DNA of 64,000 nt from the NCBI RefSeq assembly GCF_004208415.1, contig NZ_CP035758.1:6758001-6822000 (forward strand), in the 5' to 3' direction. Position numbers and translations under genes: made by a program. Below the pieces are notes generated by a model. The model did no database searches. It had not been told where the DNA came from and saw nothing but the letters and a program-made list of their open reading frames with translations. Position 1 is the first letter of the stretch; every line of letters begins with the position of its first letter. This stretch comes from Ktedonosporobacter rubrisoli (lineage in GTDB: Bacteria > Chloroflexota > Ktedonobacteria > Ktedonobacterales > Ktedonobacteraceae). Positions 6,429 through 15,890 of this stretch are shown in pieces.

Positions 6429-8048
6429 ATGCAAGCCAATGCTCAGGTGAACAGACAGGGACTGCCGTATAAATGGCTGGTAGCGATTGTTATCATTATC
6501 GGTACATTTATGAGTATTCTCGATTCAACAATCGTGAACATCGCTATTCCGCGCCTACAAACTGCCTTTGGTGCGGATATTCACAGTGTTCAATGGACGA
6601 TCACCGCCTATTTGCTTACGCTTGGCGCAATGACGCCCGCAGCCCCCTATCTGGCCAATACATTTGGCATTAAACGCGCGTATATCACGGCCCTGGGAGC
6701 CTTTACGCTTGGCTCGGCTCTCTGTGGCCTATCCTGGAGCCTGCCCGTACTCATCTTTTTCCGCGTCGTCCAGGGATTGGGCGGTTCGGCCCTCTTCCCA
6801 CTATCGATGACCATGCTCTTTCGCGAATTTCCTCCGGAGGAGCGCGGCGTAGCCATGGCCACGCTAGGCGTCCCGGCCCTGCTGGCTCCGGCGCTTGGTC
6901 CGATCCTCGGCGGCTATCTGGTCACGTACGCAGCCTGGCAAGCCATCTTTTTCATCAATGTGCCCATTGGCATTGTCGCCATCCTACTGTCCACATTTAT
7001 TCTACGCGAGGCCCATCTTGGCGCTCGATCTCGCTTCGATTGGCTCGGCTTTATCACCTCAGCCTATGGCCTGGCCGCCGTGCTCTATGGCCTCTCCGAG
7101 ACCAGCACCGATGGTTGGGGCTCGACCACGGTTCTTGCCGCCATAGGTAGCGGAGCGCTGGTCCTGGCAATCTTCGTCTTGATCGAAATAAACATTGCGC
7201 AACGCGGCGGTCGACCCCTCCTTGATGTGCGCTTTTATACCAATCGTTCGTTTGCCGCCTCCAACCTTGGCTTCGTATTTGTCATGTTTAGCATGTATGG
7301 CGGACTATTCTTATTGCCGATCTACCTTGAAAGTCTGCGCAACCAGAGCGCTTTTCAGGCCGGCTTATTCCTGCTGCCTCAGGCGCTGGCCGCGATGGTC
7401 AGCATCAGCATCGGCGGGCGCCTGGTTGATCGCATCGGGGTCTTGCCTGTAGTTATCCCTGGCATTATCCTGCTGGCCATCACTAATACCTTGCTGGCCT
7501 CGCTCTCCCTACAAACCCCTTACGGCTGGTTTGATACCTTGCTCATTCTACGCGGCTTCTCCAATGGACTGATAGGACAGCCACTCATGGTCGCGGCCAT
7601 GATCGATATGCGCCAGCCACAAGCTATCGCCGACTGCTCAACGCTGCTGACTGTCGTTCGCTCAATCGCTGGCTCGCTAGGAGTCGCGGGTCTTGCCACG
7701 CTCATACAGACCCAAACCCAGATACATTATGTCCACCTGGCCGAACAGGTTACGCCGGGGAGCGCAACGGCCCAGATGTTGACGCGCTTACAGGCACTGC
7801 TGATGACTCACGGCCTTGACGCGCAAGCAGCGTACCATGCCGCCATCTTGCTCGTCAGTCGGATGGTGCAGAGCCAGGGCTACATGCTAGCGATGCGTGA
7901 CGCCTTCTATCTGACGGCAGCTCTGTGCGTACTGGCCCTCATTACGGTTCTCTTAGTGCGCAGCCGACCGCGCCCGGTCCCGGCGGAGGAGCAGCAAGCC
8001 CCCAGCGGTACAGAAAGAGGCGTGGCCGAACCAGCCCTCGCAGGCTAA
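6429..8048 (+). CDS. MFS drug exporter, DHA2/EmrB-QacA type
   Basis: This 539-residue protein is the usual length for the 14-helix DHA2 family. Typical motifs are FMSILDSTIVNIAIP in helix 1, RVVQGLGGSALFP, and the antiporter motif C region APALGPILGGYLV. Such pumps use the proton gradient to export lipophilic compounds. GAGAGGAG precedes the ATG. It follows the TetR gene by 33 bases and precedes a membrane-fusion protein, so an EmrAB-like assembly is likely. In a bacterium with a single membrane the partner would sit on the outer face rather than reach an outer-membrane channel. Confidence 0.92.
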   Translation: MQANAQVNRQGLPYKWLVAIVIIIGTFMSILDSTIVNIAIPRLQTAFGADIHSVQWTITAYLLTLGAMTPAAPYLANTFGIKRAYITALGAFTLGSALCGLSWSLPVLIFFRVVQGLGGSALFPLSMTMLFREFPPEERGVAMATLGVPALLAPALGPILGGYLVTYAAWQAIFFINVPIGIVAILLSTFILREAHLGARSRFDWLGFITSAYGLAAVLYGLSETSTDGWGSTTVLAAIGSGALVLAIFVLIEINIAQRGGRPLLDVRFYTNRSFAASNLGFVFVMFSMYGGLFLLPIYLESLRNQSAFQAGLFLLPQALAAMVSISIGGRLVDRIGVLPVVIPGIILLAITNTLLASLSLQTPYGWFDTLLILRGFSNGLIGQPLMVAAMIDMRQPQAIADCSTLLTVVRSIAGSLGVAGLATLIQTQTQIHYVHLAEQVTPGSATAQMLTRLQALLMTHGLDAQAAYHAAILLVSRMVQSQGYMLAMRDAFYLTAALCVLALITVLLVRSRPRPVPAEEQQAPSGTERGVAEPALAG

Positions 8049-8168
8049 TCTCGGGGCAATCTCTTGCCCCTTTTATTCGTATATGCAAAATTAATTATTC
8101 TCGCACCAGGATTGATGAGCCTGGAACAGCAGCTAGTTGATAACGAGAACAAAGGAGAGAATAAGCAC

Positions 8169-8822
8169 ATGCGCCGTACAATTCTGGTACCGCTACTCAT
8201 CACAATCGCCTTGCTGGCCATCGCAGGCGGGGCAGGCTACTGGATTTATGACAATCATATGTACTATCGTACCGATGATGCTCAGGTTACTGGCCAGATC
8301 GTCAACCTGAGCTCCATAGGTAACGGTCAGCTCTCTCATCTAGACGTCAAGCAGGGTGATACGGTTAGCGCAGGGCAGACCATCGCGACCATCGCACCTA
8401 CGGCCGGCGCTCCCAATACCAATACCATCGCCGTGACAAGCCCGATCAGCGGCACTATTCTGCAAACCTCCGCCGTACAGGGTCAGACCGTCACCTCCGG
8501 CCTGCCAATTGCCCAGGTTACTGATCTGCACTCGGTCAATGTCACAGCTTACATAGATGAGGGCTCGCTTGATAACGTCAAGACAGGCCAGGACGTAGAT
8601 ATCCACATTGATGCCTACAGCGATACGAACTTTACAGGTAAGGTTGTACGCATCGTCCAGGCCGCTGCCGGGCAATTCTCTCTCTTGCCCACTCAAGATA
8701 ACGCCAGCGGCAACTTTACGAAAGTGGGACAGCGCATTCCGGTGATTATCTCGCTAGATGGCAGCAGCGGTAAGGATGTGCTGCCGGGCATGAGTGCTGA
8801 AGTTACGATTCATATTCATTAG
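8169..8822 (+). CDS. Short HlyD/EmrA-like membrane-fusion protein
   Basis: This 217-residue protein has one N-terminal membrane helix (about residues 5-25), then DDAQVTGQI, the EmrA-type signature. Biotinyl-lipoyl half-motifs follow (LDVKQGDTVSAGQTIA and ITSPISGTI), then a beta-barrel part ending LPGMSAEVTIHIH. AAGGAGAG precedes the ATG at 8169, so a longer frame from 8064 is not needed. EmrA proteins are usually 330-390 residues. The missing part is the long alpha-hairpin between the two lipoyl halves, which here is only a few residues (TAGAPNTNTI). The protein would therefore form a compact collar on the pump without a tunnel. Confidence 0.88.
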   Translation: MRRTILVPLLITIALLAIAGGAGYWIYDNHMYYRTDDAQVTGQIVNLSSIGNGQLSHLDVKQGDTVSAGQTIATIAPTAGAPNTNTIAVTSPISGTILQTSAVQGQTVTSGLPIAQVTDLHSVNVTAYIDEGSLDNVKTGQDVDIHIDAYSDTNFTGKVVRIVQAAAGQFSLLPTQDNASGNFTKVGQRIPVIISLDGSSGKDVLPGMSAEVTIHIH

Positions 8823-8840
8823 CCAGAAAAGGATTGGAAG

Positions 8841-9341
8841 ATGAATTTTCTCATCATAGGCATCTTGCTGGCCGTTGGTCTCGTTGCGCTGGTAGGAGCT
8901 TTCTTCGTTGCCATGGCGGAAAAGAACGCTATTCCAGAAGCCGCTACCGTCACCGGCAGCCTGGCCCCGGGAACGATTACAGCCCAACTGGAGCAGACCC
9001 GACCGCTTACGCAACCCGCCCCGGTGACGCAAACGCTTACGCCCTCAGTGCCAGCCCAGCCAGCGCAGCCCTTGTCAACGTTACATCACCCATCACAGCC
9101 GGCGGCCTCAAATAGCGTAGCACCAATGTCTCAACCAACGGAGACGGCTGGACGTATTCCCCGAGGTCAGCTTTACGAATTGACCTCGCAGCTCCGCGCC
9201 CTTCAGCAGCAGGCGCAAGAGCTTGGGCAACGCCTGCATGCCTTGAGCGAGATGGCCGATTATATCGAGCAGGCGCAAGGCAGTCGCGACAACTTCTATG
9301 GCGATACCTATGGACACGAAGCCATAGATCCTTCACATTAA
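8841..9341 (+). CDS. Small single-pass membrane protein with coiled coil, efflux operon
   Basis: This 166-residue protein has a membrane helix at residues 2-26, a long Pro/Thr/Gln-rich linker (about 40-110), and a C-terminal helix with heptad-like leucines and many Gln (LTSQLRALQQQAQELGQRL). I do not recognise a family. It is 18 bases downstream of the short membrane-fusion protein, with AAGGA before the ATG, and is the last gene before a strong terminator. The coiled coil might stand in for the hairpin lacking in the neighbour, but this rests only on context. It could also be an unrelated envelope protein. Confidence 0.8.
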   Translation: MNFLIIGILLAVGLVALVGAFFVAMAEKNAIPEAATVTGSLAPGTITAQLEQTRPLTQPAPVTQTLTPSVPAQPAQPLSTLHHPSQPAASNSVAPMSQPTETAGRIPRGQLYELTSQLRALQQQAQELGQRLHALSEMADYIEQAQGSRDNFYGDTYGHEAIDPSH

Positions 9342-9365
9342 GATCGCCAGTCAGCGCAACATAGG

Positions 9366-9407
9366 GCAGGCCACACTTTTCTCAAGTGTGGCCTGCTTTC
9401 TCTATTT
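9366..9407 (+). terminator. Strong intrinsic terminator of the efflux operon
   Basis: A perfect 13-bp stem (GCAGGCCACACTT with AAGTGTGGCCTGC) around a five-base loop is followed by TTTCTCTATTT. Confidence 0.9.
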
Positions 9408-9537
9408 CGCCCAGAAAGTAGGCACCAAGCCTCGTGTCGTCCGAGAAGCACTGCTACACTCTTCTAAGCGCTCCCGCGTGAGCAAGCCAGCAGCGCTGCG
9501 CGTCCTGCACACCTCAATATCAGTTTAAGCCGCGTCC

Positions 9538-10278
9538 CTATTTTTGGAAGAGATAGAGCCCAAAGCCGAGTGTAGCACGGCCCCAGCGCAGATAGATATC
9601 GCGCCAGGAACGAATACGCTTGAGCAGAGCTGGTACATCGGGATCAGTGGGCATCTGTTGGCAATAGCGCTCAACATTCCACAGATGGAGCCATTCGTAG
9701 CGATCCCACTCATCATCGCAACACACTGCCGAGTAGAGCGGAACTAAGCCGGATACAACTCCGGCATCGACATTATCAGCGTGCGTCATCAATTCATTTG
9801 CAGTTGTCTCAAGCGCTTGCAAATACGCAGCATCTGGCTCTTGCTTCCAATATCCATCGCCGACGAGAAGATATCCCCCAGGACGAACGAACTGGCTTAG
9901 CTTGTTCAGAGTTCTGCGGAAACCGCCAAAGATGTGACAGGCTCCCAGGCACGAGGCAAACTGAAAAGATTCCGGAGCTCCACTAAACGTAGTGGCATCC
10001 TCCTCCAGAAGCGTGAAGCGGCTCGGAGGAACACGAAGCGCGGCCTGCTCATGGGCTTCCTGGAGAAAAGGGGAAGACATATCTATGCCTACGGCCTCAA
10101 CATCGTAACGTTCAATCAGGCGAATTAAGAGTTCAGCCTTACCAGTCCCTACATCCAGCACACGATCTCCGCGTGCCAGGTCTAGCAATTCAATAATGCT
10201 CTCAACTTTTGTCGCTGAAAATGGATTACAGTAACGGAGGCCTTGATGAGAAACTGTAGAGTATTTGAAACGATCCAA
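9538..10278 (-). CDS. Class I SAM-dependent methyltransferase
   Basis: This 246-residue protein has SAM motif I in RVLDVGTGKAELL, an acidic residue ending strand 2 in AVGIDMSSP, and motif IV/post-IV regions FQFASCLGACHIFGGF and RPGGYLLVGDGYW. The acceptor is not predictable. The TTG at 10278 is preferred because AGAAAGGA lies 7 bases upstream and the product then begins MDRFKYSTVSHQGLRYCNP, the usual beginning for such proteins. A longer frame from 10353 has no SD. It is monocistronic and convergent with the efflux operon. Confidence 0.85.
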   Translation of the reverse strand: MDRFKYSTVSHQGLRYCNPFSATKVESIIELLDLARGDRVLDVGTGKAELLIRLIERYDVEAVGIDMSSPFLQEAHEQAALRVPPSRFTLLEEDATTFSGAPESFQFASCLGACHIFGGFRRTLNKLSQFVRPGGYLLVGDGYWKQEPDAAYLQALETTANELMTHADNVDAGVVSGLVPLYSAVCCDDEWDRYEWLHLWNVERYCQQMPTDPDVPALLKRIRSWRDIYLRWGRATLGFGLYLFQK

Positions 10279-10622
10279 AGGAACATCCTTTCTTAACACT
10301 ATGCCTATCCTGCTCATTAAGGATGGCAGATATCGAGAAGTGAGGATATCCAATTGAAGCTTTCATACCATTACCCTACCTTTCTGCTCAGCCTGATCTC
10401 ACCTATACTTGTATCCTACGTGTTATTTTCTTTCCGTAGTACACAACCTGCTACAGCCGAGCCCTATTTGAGAGCTCGGGAACATGGAAATGCAGGCGCT
10501 TTATATCAGGCTTCTCTAGTTTAGCATGAGCTGACAATATTTCAAATTTCTTTTCCGCCAAACTCCCTGTAATTTAGCAAGATGCTGCAAACGGCTCTCG
10601 CGTTAGGGCTAGCGCTCTGCCT
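10279..10622. other. Intergenic region, no gene seen
   Basis: This 344-base gap separates the 5' end of the methyltransferase gene from the 3' end of the HEAT-repeat gene. It must hold the methyltransferase promoter, but I see no convincing -35/-10 pair and no strong hairpin or repeat. Confidence 0.5.
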
Positions 10623-11723
10623 TCAGAGATTTAACGCGCCCGATTGCAGAACTTCATAATGCACAGGAAGCATTAACTCATCTGTCGGCTCAAGCGTATA
10701 GCCTAGATTTTCCAGGGCGTTAACAACTTCGCTGCGCATCTCGCCATCGCGCAAACAGGCCCGCAACGCCTCAATCGCGCGAGGATCACGCAGCCTTCCC
10801 AGGGCCCAGGCAGCCTGACGGCGCACCTCGGCCTTGCCATCCTGCAAATAGAGCATAAGCGGCTCTACTGCCCGCTCATCGCGTATGCGCGCTAAGGCCC
10901 AGATAAGCCATTCGCGCACCTGCCATTCTCTCTCTCGTCGCAGGCGCGCCAGCAATGGCTCTACCATGCGTCCATCGCCCCACATACCCAGGATCTCAGC
11001 CACGCCGGCCCGTACATCACGTTCAGTGTCGTGAAGGAAAGGCAGCAAAACAGAGGCCAGATGCTGACTTCCACAGCGTCCCAACGCGTAGATAGCATTT
11101 CTGCGCACCTCTTTAGCGGGATCTTGCAAACAGGCGAGCAACGGTCTGGCAGCCCGTTCGGAGCCGATAAAGCCCAGGGCATACGCGGCCATGCTGCGCA
11201 CCTGGGGCATCGAATCCTTTAAGCAAGCAACCAGTGCCTCCACCGAGAGCGTCACCTCCTGCTTGCTCAACGCTTCTGCCGCCGCAGCGCGCACTTGAGG
11301 TACGCCATCCTGCAAGCACACGATCAGCTTCTCAATAGCGCGTGGATCTGCCCAGTCTTCAAGTACATGCGCCACCCTGCAACGCACCATCCAGGCTTCA
11401 TCATTCAGACAAGCAAAAAGCGATGCTGTGGCCATTTTTCGATCAGGCAGCGAAGGAAGCAGATCTACTACAAAGCAGCGTATCCAGATTTCTTTTGCGC
11501 GCAAATAGGGCAACAAGGCCTCGACGGCTTGCCCTCCGCCATACCTGGCAATCGCCGAAAAAGTGCGATAGCGTATGCTCTCGCTTCTCTTACGCAGCGT
11601 ATTGAGAATAAGGGCTGCCGATTGAGCTGGATATTGCTGACATAGGCAGCAAACCGCAAAATTATATTGCGTTTCATCGCTAGATTGTAGTAGTGCACAA
11701 AGTTCATCGAAAGAAAGGTCCAT
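10623..11723 (-). CDS. HEAT-repeat scaffold protein
   Basis: This 366-residue protein consists of about nine HEAT/PBS-lyase-type repeats of roughly 31 residues. Each has the pattern (DP)RA.E.L..CL.D....VR..AA.ALG, for example VRSMAAYALGFIGSERA, VRRNAIYALGRCG and VRRQAAWALGRLRDPRA. Such repeats build a curved protein-binding surface; no enzyme domain is present. GAGGAGG just upstream of 11723 fixes the start over the in-frame ATG at 11762. It is a single gene, with no clear partner. A second HEAT protein in the window (26578-27825) is membrane-bound and unrelated in layout. Confidence 0.88.
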   Translation of the reverse strand: MDLSFDELCALLQSSDETQYNFAVCCLCQQYPAQSAALILNTLRKRSESIRYRTFSAIARYGGGQAVEALLPYLRAKEIWIRCFVVDLLPSLPDRKMATASLFACLNDEAWMVRCRVAHVLEDWADPRAIEKLIVCLQDGVPQVRAAAAEALSKQEVTLSVEALVACLKDSMPQVRSMAAYALGFIGSERAARPLLACLQDPAKEVRRNAIYALGRCGSQHLASVLLPFLHDTERDVRAGVAEILGMWGDGRMVEPLLARLRREREWQVREWLIWALARIRDERAVEPLMLYLQDGKAEVRRQAAWALGRLRDPRAIEALRACLRDGEMRSEVVNALENLGYTLEPTDELMLPVHYEVLQSGALNL

Positions 11724-11980
11724 ACATGCCTCCTCTTTCTGAGCTTTAGCCGCGTATAACACTGGCTAATAGTAACCAGTGTATCGTATAGATGTACTGA
11801 AAACAAGTACTGTACCTGCTCCTATCGTTCTATAAACTTATATTACTGTATGACTATATAGTTAGTCTATATATACGGGCAGGCGTTTTCTTCGCCCGCG
11901 ATATAGAGCAGGAAGGCCGGACTTGCCTGCAAGCCGCTTAAACGACGGCTTATGACGCCAAAAGCTGAATATCATGTTAG

Positions 11981-12880
11981 CTAGAGTCTATCCCCTTTCT
12001 GGAGATTGCACATCCGACAGAGCAATTGAATGTTCTCAACAGTATTAGGACCTCCCTTGCTGCGTGGAATCTTGTGATCATATTCGATATAGGGACCTTT
12101 GTAGCCACATTGTATGCAGCGCCCCTTATCCCGCCGGAAAACTGCGGCCTTGACATGTTCAGGGACCGCGCCATGAGTTGCTATCTCTTTGTTATAGACA
12201 AGTTGTCGTTTCCAGAAATGTACCAATGTATCCATAAACGTTTTAGTATAAAGCGTATCGGGTACATGATAGGAACCGCCGCCTGACCCCTTACTGACTG
12301 TTACATGGATAACCTCTAAGCTGACTGCAGAGTAGCGAACCGGCCTGCCACCCCGCCTCGTTAAGGTAGCCTCAGGATCGATATAAAGGACCTTCTCATC
12401 AATTTTGCTAACATTGTTCCAGTCAATAGTCGTGCTATCTTTTCCGGTACTTGAGAGGAAATAGCACTTCTTGTTAGTTCCGACGAGGCGGCCTGGCACC
12501 TCTTTCAAGCGTTTGTTGGGCTTATAATAAGTAGCGGGCATGCTGAAGTAGGCTATTTCGTCAGTATCGAGATGAATATCGACGCGCATAGGCGTTATAT
12601 CGCCCCAACGAATCCTTGAGATTTCTCGCAGATAGAGCATCTTTTGCACGATAGGCTTGCCAAGCTCAAGCGGCACACGTGCTTGCTGAAACTGGCGATA
12701 TAGCTCGCGCTCCATGGCTTCGCTGATACCATGCTTCGCAAAGGCGCTATCCAGTTTCGCAGACCAATAGCGGGCAAGCTGGCCACAGCGCTGCTCGCAT
12801 GCTCCACATCGTTGTATTCCTGCGGCTCTAAATAGCTCGAATATTGAGAGCCTCTTGCCGCATACAGTGCATGATGGCAT
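11981..12880 (-). CDS. HNH endonuclease with N-terminal zinc ribbon
   Basis: This 299-residue protein starts with a CxxC..CxxC zinc knuckle (CTVCGKRL and CGACEQRC). A middle region of unknown role contains a beta-rich PH-like stretch (WGDITPMRVDIHLD, YFLSSTGKDSTTI). The C-terminal HNH nuclease has VFRRDKGRCIQCGY, the catalytic IEYDHKIPRSKGG, NTVENIQLLC and RMCN. Stand-alone HNH proteins are common in restriction, mobile and defence loci. It lies downstream of the TIR-NB-ARC-TPR gene on the same strand but is separated by a hairpin. The AT-rich flank at 12890-13020 suggests it was acquired separately. No homing-intron context is visible. Confidence 0.85.
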   Translation of the reverse strand: MPSCTVCGKRLSIFELFRAAGIQRCGACEQRCGQLARYWSAKLDSAFAKHGISEAMERELYRQFQQARVPLELGKPIVQKMLYLREISRIRWGDITPMRVDIHLDTDEIAYFSMPATYYKPNKRLKEVPGRLVGTNKKCYFLSSTGKDSTTIDWNNVSKIDEKVLYIDPEATLTRRGGRPVRYSAVSLEVIHVTVSKGSGGGSYHVPDTLYTKTFMDTLVHFWKRQLVYNKEIATHGAVPEHVKAAVFRRDKGRCIQCGYKGPYIEYDHKIPRSKGGPNTVENIQLLCRMCNLQKGDRL

Positions 12881-13187
12881 ACAAATTCCCTTTAGTTAAA
12901 CAAGGCCAATCATACATATCTAATGTACAGTATATATTCCTACCTTTCAAAAATATATTATCCTTATTACTAATTTTGTACATGCTCTACTCATTTTCCT
13001 GCATATACCTTCTCTTTTTGCGACGCTTCTTCCCATGAGGAAATAATTATGCCATCTCTCAGCTTTCTGGAAACAGGAGAACTGAGAGATGGCATACACG
13101 AAATATACAAGCTCGCCTTGCACTTACCAACTATTATTCATGCAGAAACAGCAATTGCTTCCAATCTCTACTGTTGTCATATTACGT
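12881..13187. other. AT-rich intergenic region
   Basis: The first half (about 12890-13020) is markedly AT-rich and codes for nothing convincing. It contains the upstream region of the HNH gene. The second half holds the hairpin at 13048-13096, downstream of the TIR-NB-ARC-TPR gene. The composition contrasts with the core genes. Confidence 0.5.
13048..13096 (-). terminator. Long hairpin downstream of the TIR-NB-ARC-TPR gene
   Basis: TATGCCATCTCTCAG and CTGAGAGATGGCATA form a perfect 15-bp stem around a 19-base loop. On the minus strand it is followed by ATTATTTCC, a weak T-run. It can terminate the 13188-15860 transcript before the HNH gene. Confidence 0.65.
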
Positions 13188-15860
13188 TCAAAGCTCTCGC
13201 AACCTGATAGTAAGAGCACGCGATTCTAATACTCTCGCCTCATCCTCACGCCCAGTCTGGCGCAATAGTTCAGCATAGTTCTCTAACACAACTACTACAT
13301 CCGTATCTAGCTGCTCTACAATATCAAGAGCACGGCGATAAAGTGGCTCGGCTTCTGCATACTTCCCCTGATTGCGATAGCACGAAGCTAGATTCACAAG
13401 ACAAAAAACTACTTCCGGATGATCCTCTCCTAGAGCCTTCTCACGAATGAAAAGAGATCGCTTAAACAGATTTTCCGCCTGTTCATAGATATTTTGTTCC
13501 ACATACAGCCAGGCCAGGTTATTCAAGCCAGTTGTGACAGCTGGATGGTCAAAACCAAATACTTGTTCATTAAGAGCAATAGAACGCCAATAGAATTCCT
13601 CTGCCTGCTTATATTTTCCTTGGTCAGCTGCCATACCAGCTAAATTATTCAGCACACGCGCAACATCTGCACGTCCAGGCTCAGCTAGCTGCTCTCCAAA
13701 GGCAAGAGCTTGCCTTAAGAACTTTTCTGCCAACTTACGTTTTCCTTGATCCATATAAAGCTTGCCCAAATTATTAAGGCTACGAACAACCAAAGTATGC
13801 TTAGAACCAAATACTTGCTTATTAATATCTAGCGCGCGTTGCAATAGCCTTTCTGCTTGCTTATATTTACCCTGATATCTATAGAGTACAGCGAGATGAT
13901 TCAAGCTATAAGCAACTTCGGGATGTATGGGGCCATAGAGATCTTCAAATATTGCCAGAGCGCGCCGCAACAACTTTTCTGCCTGCTCATATTTATCCTG
14001 ATTAGCATAGAAATCACCAAGAGTATTGAGCATACTAGCAACATCAGCATGCCTATCTCCATGTAAGCGCTCAAGAATCGTAAGGGACTTCTGTAAGAAC
14101 GCATTGGCGGTATCATATTGAGCCTGGGTTGACAAGTAGTATCCTGATTTGTTGTACAAAAAAGCTAATTCATGTAATATTAAATCACCACAATATTTAA
14201 GACAACTTTGCACATGTAAGGTATAATTTTTACAAACAGGCCAATTATTAATATCCCTGGGGTCAGGAAATACTTTATTCAGCGCTTTTATCACCTGCTC
14301 TATAAGCAGCTTTTCCTCATCAGCACTCAGTACTGATCTCAGTACAATTTGTAGCATGGGGTGCACCGAAAAGGTTTCTCGTTCCCCATCACGTTGTACA
14401 AGCGAATAGCTACGTAGGGATCTTAGTACCTCATTTAGAGCAAGCGAATTGTTGGTAAGCTCCGGTAAGCCTAATTCAATCCCGCCTACAGTAAAGATTT
14501 GTTCAGGTATTGAATCACTATATAGAAATGCACTTATGTATAAGAGTTGTGCAGCAGTTGAACTGATCTGTTTCACTTTCCCGAAAGCAAGCAGAAACGT
14601 TTTCGTCACAGCTTCTAGATGATCGGTTGCCAGCATACCCCGCTTAGCAATAAGCACATCTGGATTTTTCTGATAGAAATCAAGATAGTTCTGTAGGCTA
14701 CAACCCGTTTCCTCGATATAAGCTGCAGCCTGATCAATAGCCAGGGGCAAACCACTTACAGCCTTCACAATCTTACTAGCCGCTTCTTCTAAAGCGCCAA
14801 AATCCTCAGCAGGAACCTGATAAGGATCAAGCAGGTGAGCACGTTGTAACAACAGCCTTGCTCCTACATTCTGTTCTAATAATGTAACAGGGCAGCTCTG
14901 TGCAAACGTACCCAAAACACTAGACTGTGTAGTAATCAAAACATGGCCTCGATAGTTTTCAGGCAGAAACGATGACAGAAGCTTAATCTCGTCTAAATTA
15001 TCTAGAATAAGTAGCCAGCCTTTACTTTCAGCTAGCCAGCGTCGGACAGCCTGAATAACCGCTGGCCGTTCTTGGCAATGCCTGGCAGCTAGCCCTAAAA
15101 TATCTGCTAGATAGACATAAGAGAGACTCAGAGCTTGCCACGAACTAGCATCTGTCCAGAGTACAGCCCCATATTCTGACTTATAGCGATAGGCATATTC
15201 AATAGCTATTTGTGTCTTGCCTATGCCACCTATGCCACATAAAGCTATTGCCCTGCTCCTCATATTGTGAGCATGGTAAGTTTCATGCAGGCGGGCTATA
15301 AGCTCGTCGCGTCCAATGAAATAGGGGTTAGGACTATAGCGCACATTCCAGGCTACTTGCTTAGCAGAAGTTATAACAGGCAAAGAAAAGGGTATAGGAG
15401 ATGCAGTATCTTCAGGGGAGGTGTTTGCTTCAATAATCTGGCGTAGAGCAATTGCTATCTTATAGAATGCACCATCCTGAGTTCGCCATATTTTATCCGT
15501 TACTGCATTAACATTATCCGGAAGCATCTTTAAATGAGCAAATGGAGCACCTCTGATATCTACTGGACGCAAGCGAATGGGAACTATACGCATCTCCTGA
15601 GTTGATTGACGCTCTATGATGAGCTGCCATTCAGGGCTATTGCAATAACCTGTAGCCATAAAATCTGGACTAAGCAACAAGAGTACCAGCGAGACATAGT
15701 TGAGATATACATCATATGTTCCGCTGTAAACTGTATCCTCACCCAACATGCGCCCATACAACCTTAAGGAGCCATTCTGCAAGCACAAACCTTTAAGATG
15801 CTTTTCCAGCCGTCTCCATAGGCGCTCATCCTGCCGAGCATAGACACAAAAAACTTCCAT
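13188..15860 (-). CDS. TIR-NB-ARC-TPR protein (bacterial NLR-like STAND NTPase)
   Basis: This 890-residue protein has three parts. A TIR-like domain (1-145) begins EVFCVYARQDERLW and has SPDFMATGYCNSPEW, where Glu77 is at the usual NADase catalytic position. An NB-ARC ATPase follows (about 185-480), with the P-loop GIGGIGKTQ, Walker B WLLILDNLDE, sensor LITTQ and GLPLAIDQAAAYI. The C-terminal half holds about six 42-residue kinesin-light-chain-type TPRs. Known proteins of this layout act as sensors that trigger NAD depletion. The gene starts 30 bases after the upstream HTH-ABM gene, so they are likely cotranscribed. Base composition is more AT-rich than the neighbours, consistent with transfer. 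The trigger cannot be predicted. Confidence 0.88.
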   Translation of the reverse strand: MEVFCVYARQDERLWRRLEKHLKGLCLQNGSLRLYGRMLGEDTVYSGTYDVYLNYVSLVLLLLSPDFMATGYCNSPEWQLIIERQSTQEMRIVPIRLRPVDIRGAPFAHLKMLPDNVNAVTDKIWRTQDGAFYKIAIALRQIIEANTSPEDTASPIPFSLPVITSAKQVAWNVRYSPNPYFIGRDELIARLHETYHAHNMRSRAIALCGIGGIGKTQIAIEYAYRYKSEYGAVLWTDASSWQALSLSYVYLADILGLAARHCQERPAVIQAVRRWLAESKGWLLILDNLDEIKLLSSFLPENYRGHVLITTQSSVLGTFAQSCPVTLLEQNVGARLLLQRAHLLDPYQVPAEDFGALEEAASKIVKAVSGLPLAIDQAAAYIEETGCSLQNYLDFYQKNPDVLIAKRGMLATDHLEAVTKTFLLAFGKVKQISSTAAQLLYISAFLYSDSIPEQIFTVGGIELGLPELTNNSLALNEVLRSLRSYSLVQRDGERETFSVHPMLQIVLRSVLSADEEKLLIEQVIKALNKVFPDPRDINNWPVCKNYTLHVQSCLKYCGDLILHELAFLYNKSGYYLSTQAQYDTANAFLQKSLTILERLHGDRHADVASMLNTLGDFYANQDKYEQAEKLLRRALAIFEDLYGPIHPEVAYSLNHLAVLYRYQGKYKQAERLLQRALDINKQVFGSKHTLVVRSLNNLGKLYMDQGKRKLAEKFLRQALAFGEQLAEPGRADVARVLNNLAGMAADQGKYKQAEEFYWRSIALNEQVFGFDHPAVTTGLNNLAWLYVEQNIYEQAENLFKRSLFIREKALGEDHPEVVFCLVNLASCYRNQGKYAEAEPLYRRALDIVEQLDTDVVVVLENYAELLRQTGREDEARVLESRALTIRLREL

Positions 15861-15890
15861 GTTTCTGTCGTAACCATTTTTATAAGCACA

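Noticed and set aside
11805..11980. Short palindromes and hairpins downstream of the HNH gene as an attachment site
   Set aside because: AAGCCG..CGGCTT at 11931-11951 is a simple hairpin; no integrase and no direct repeat pair were found.
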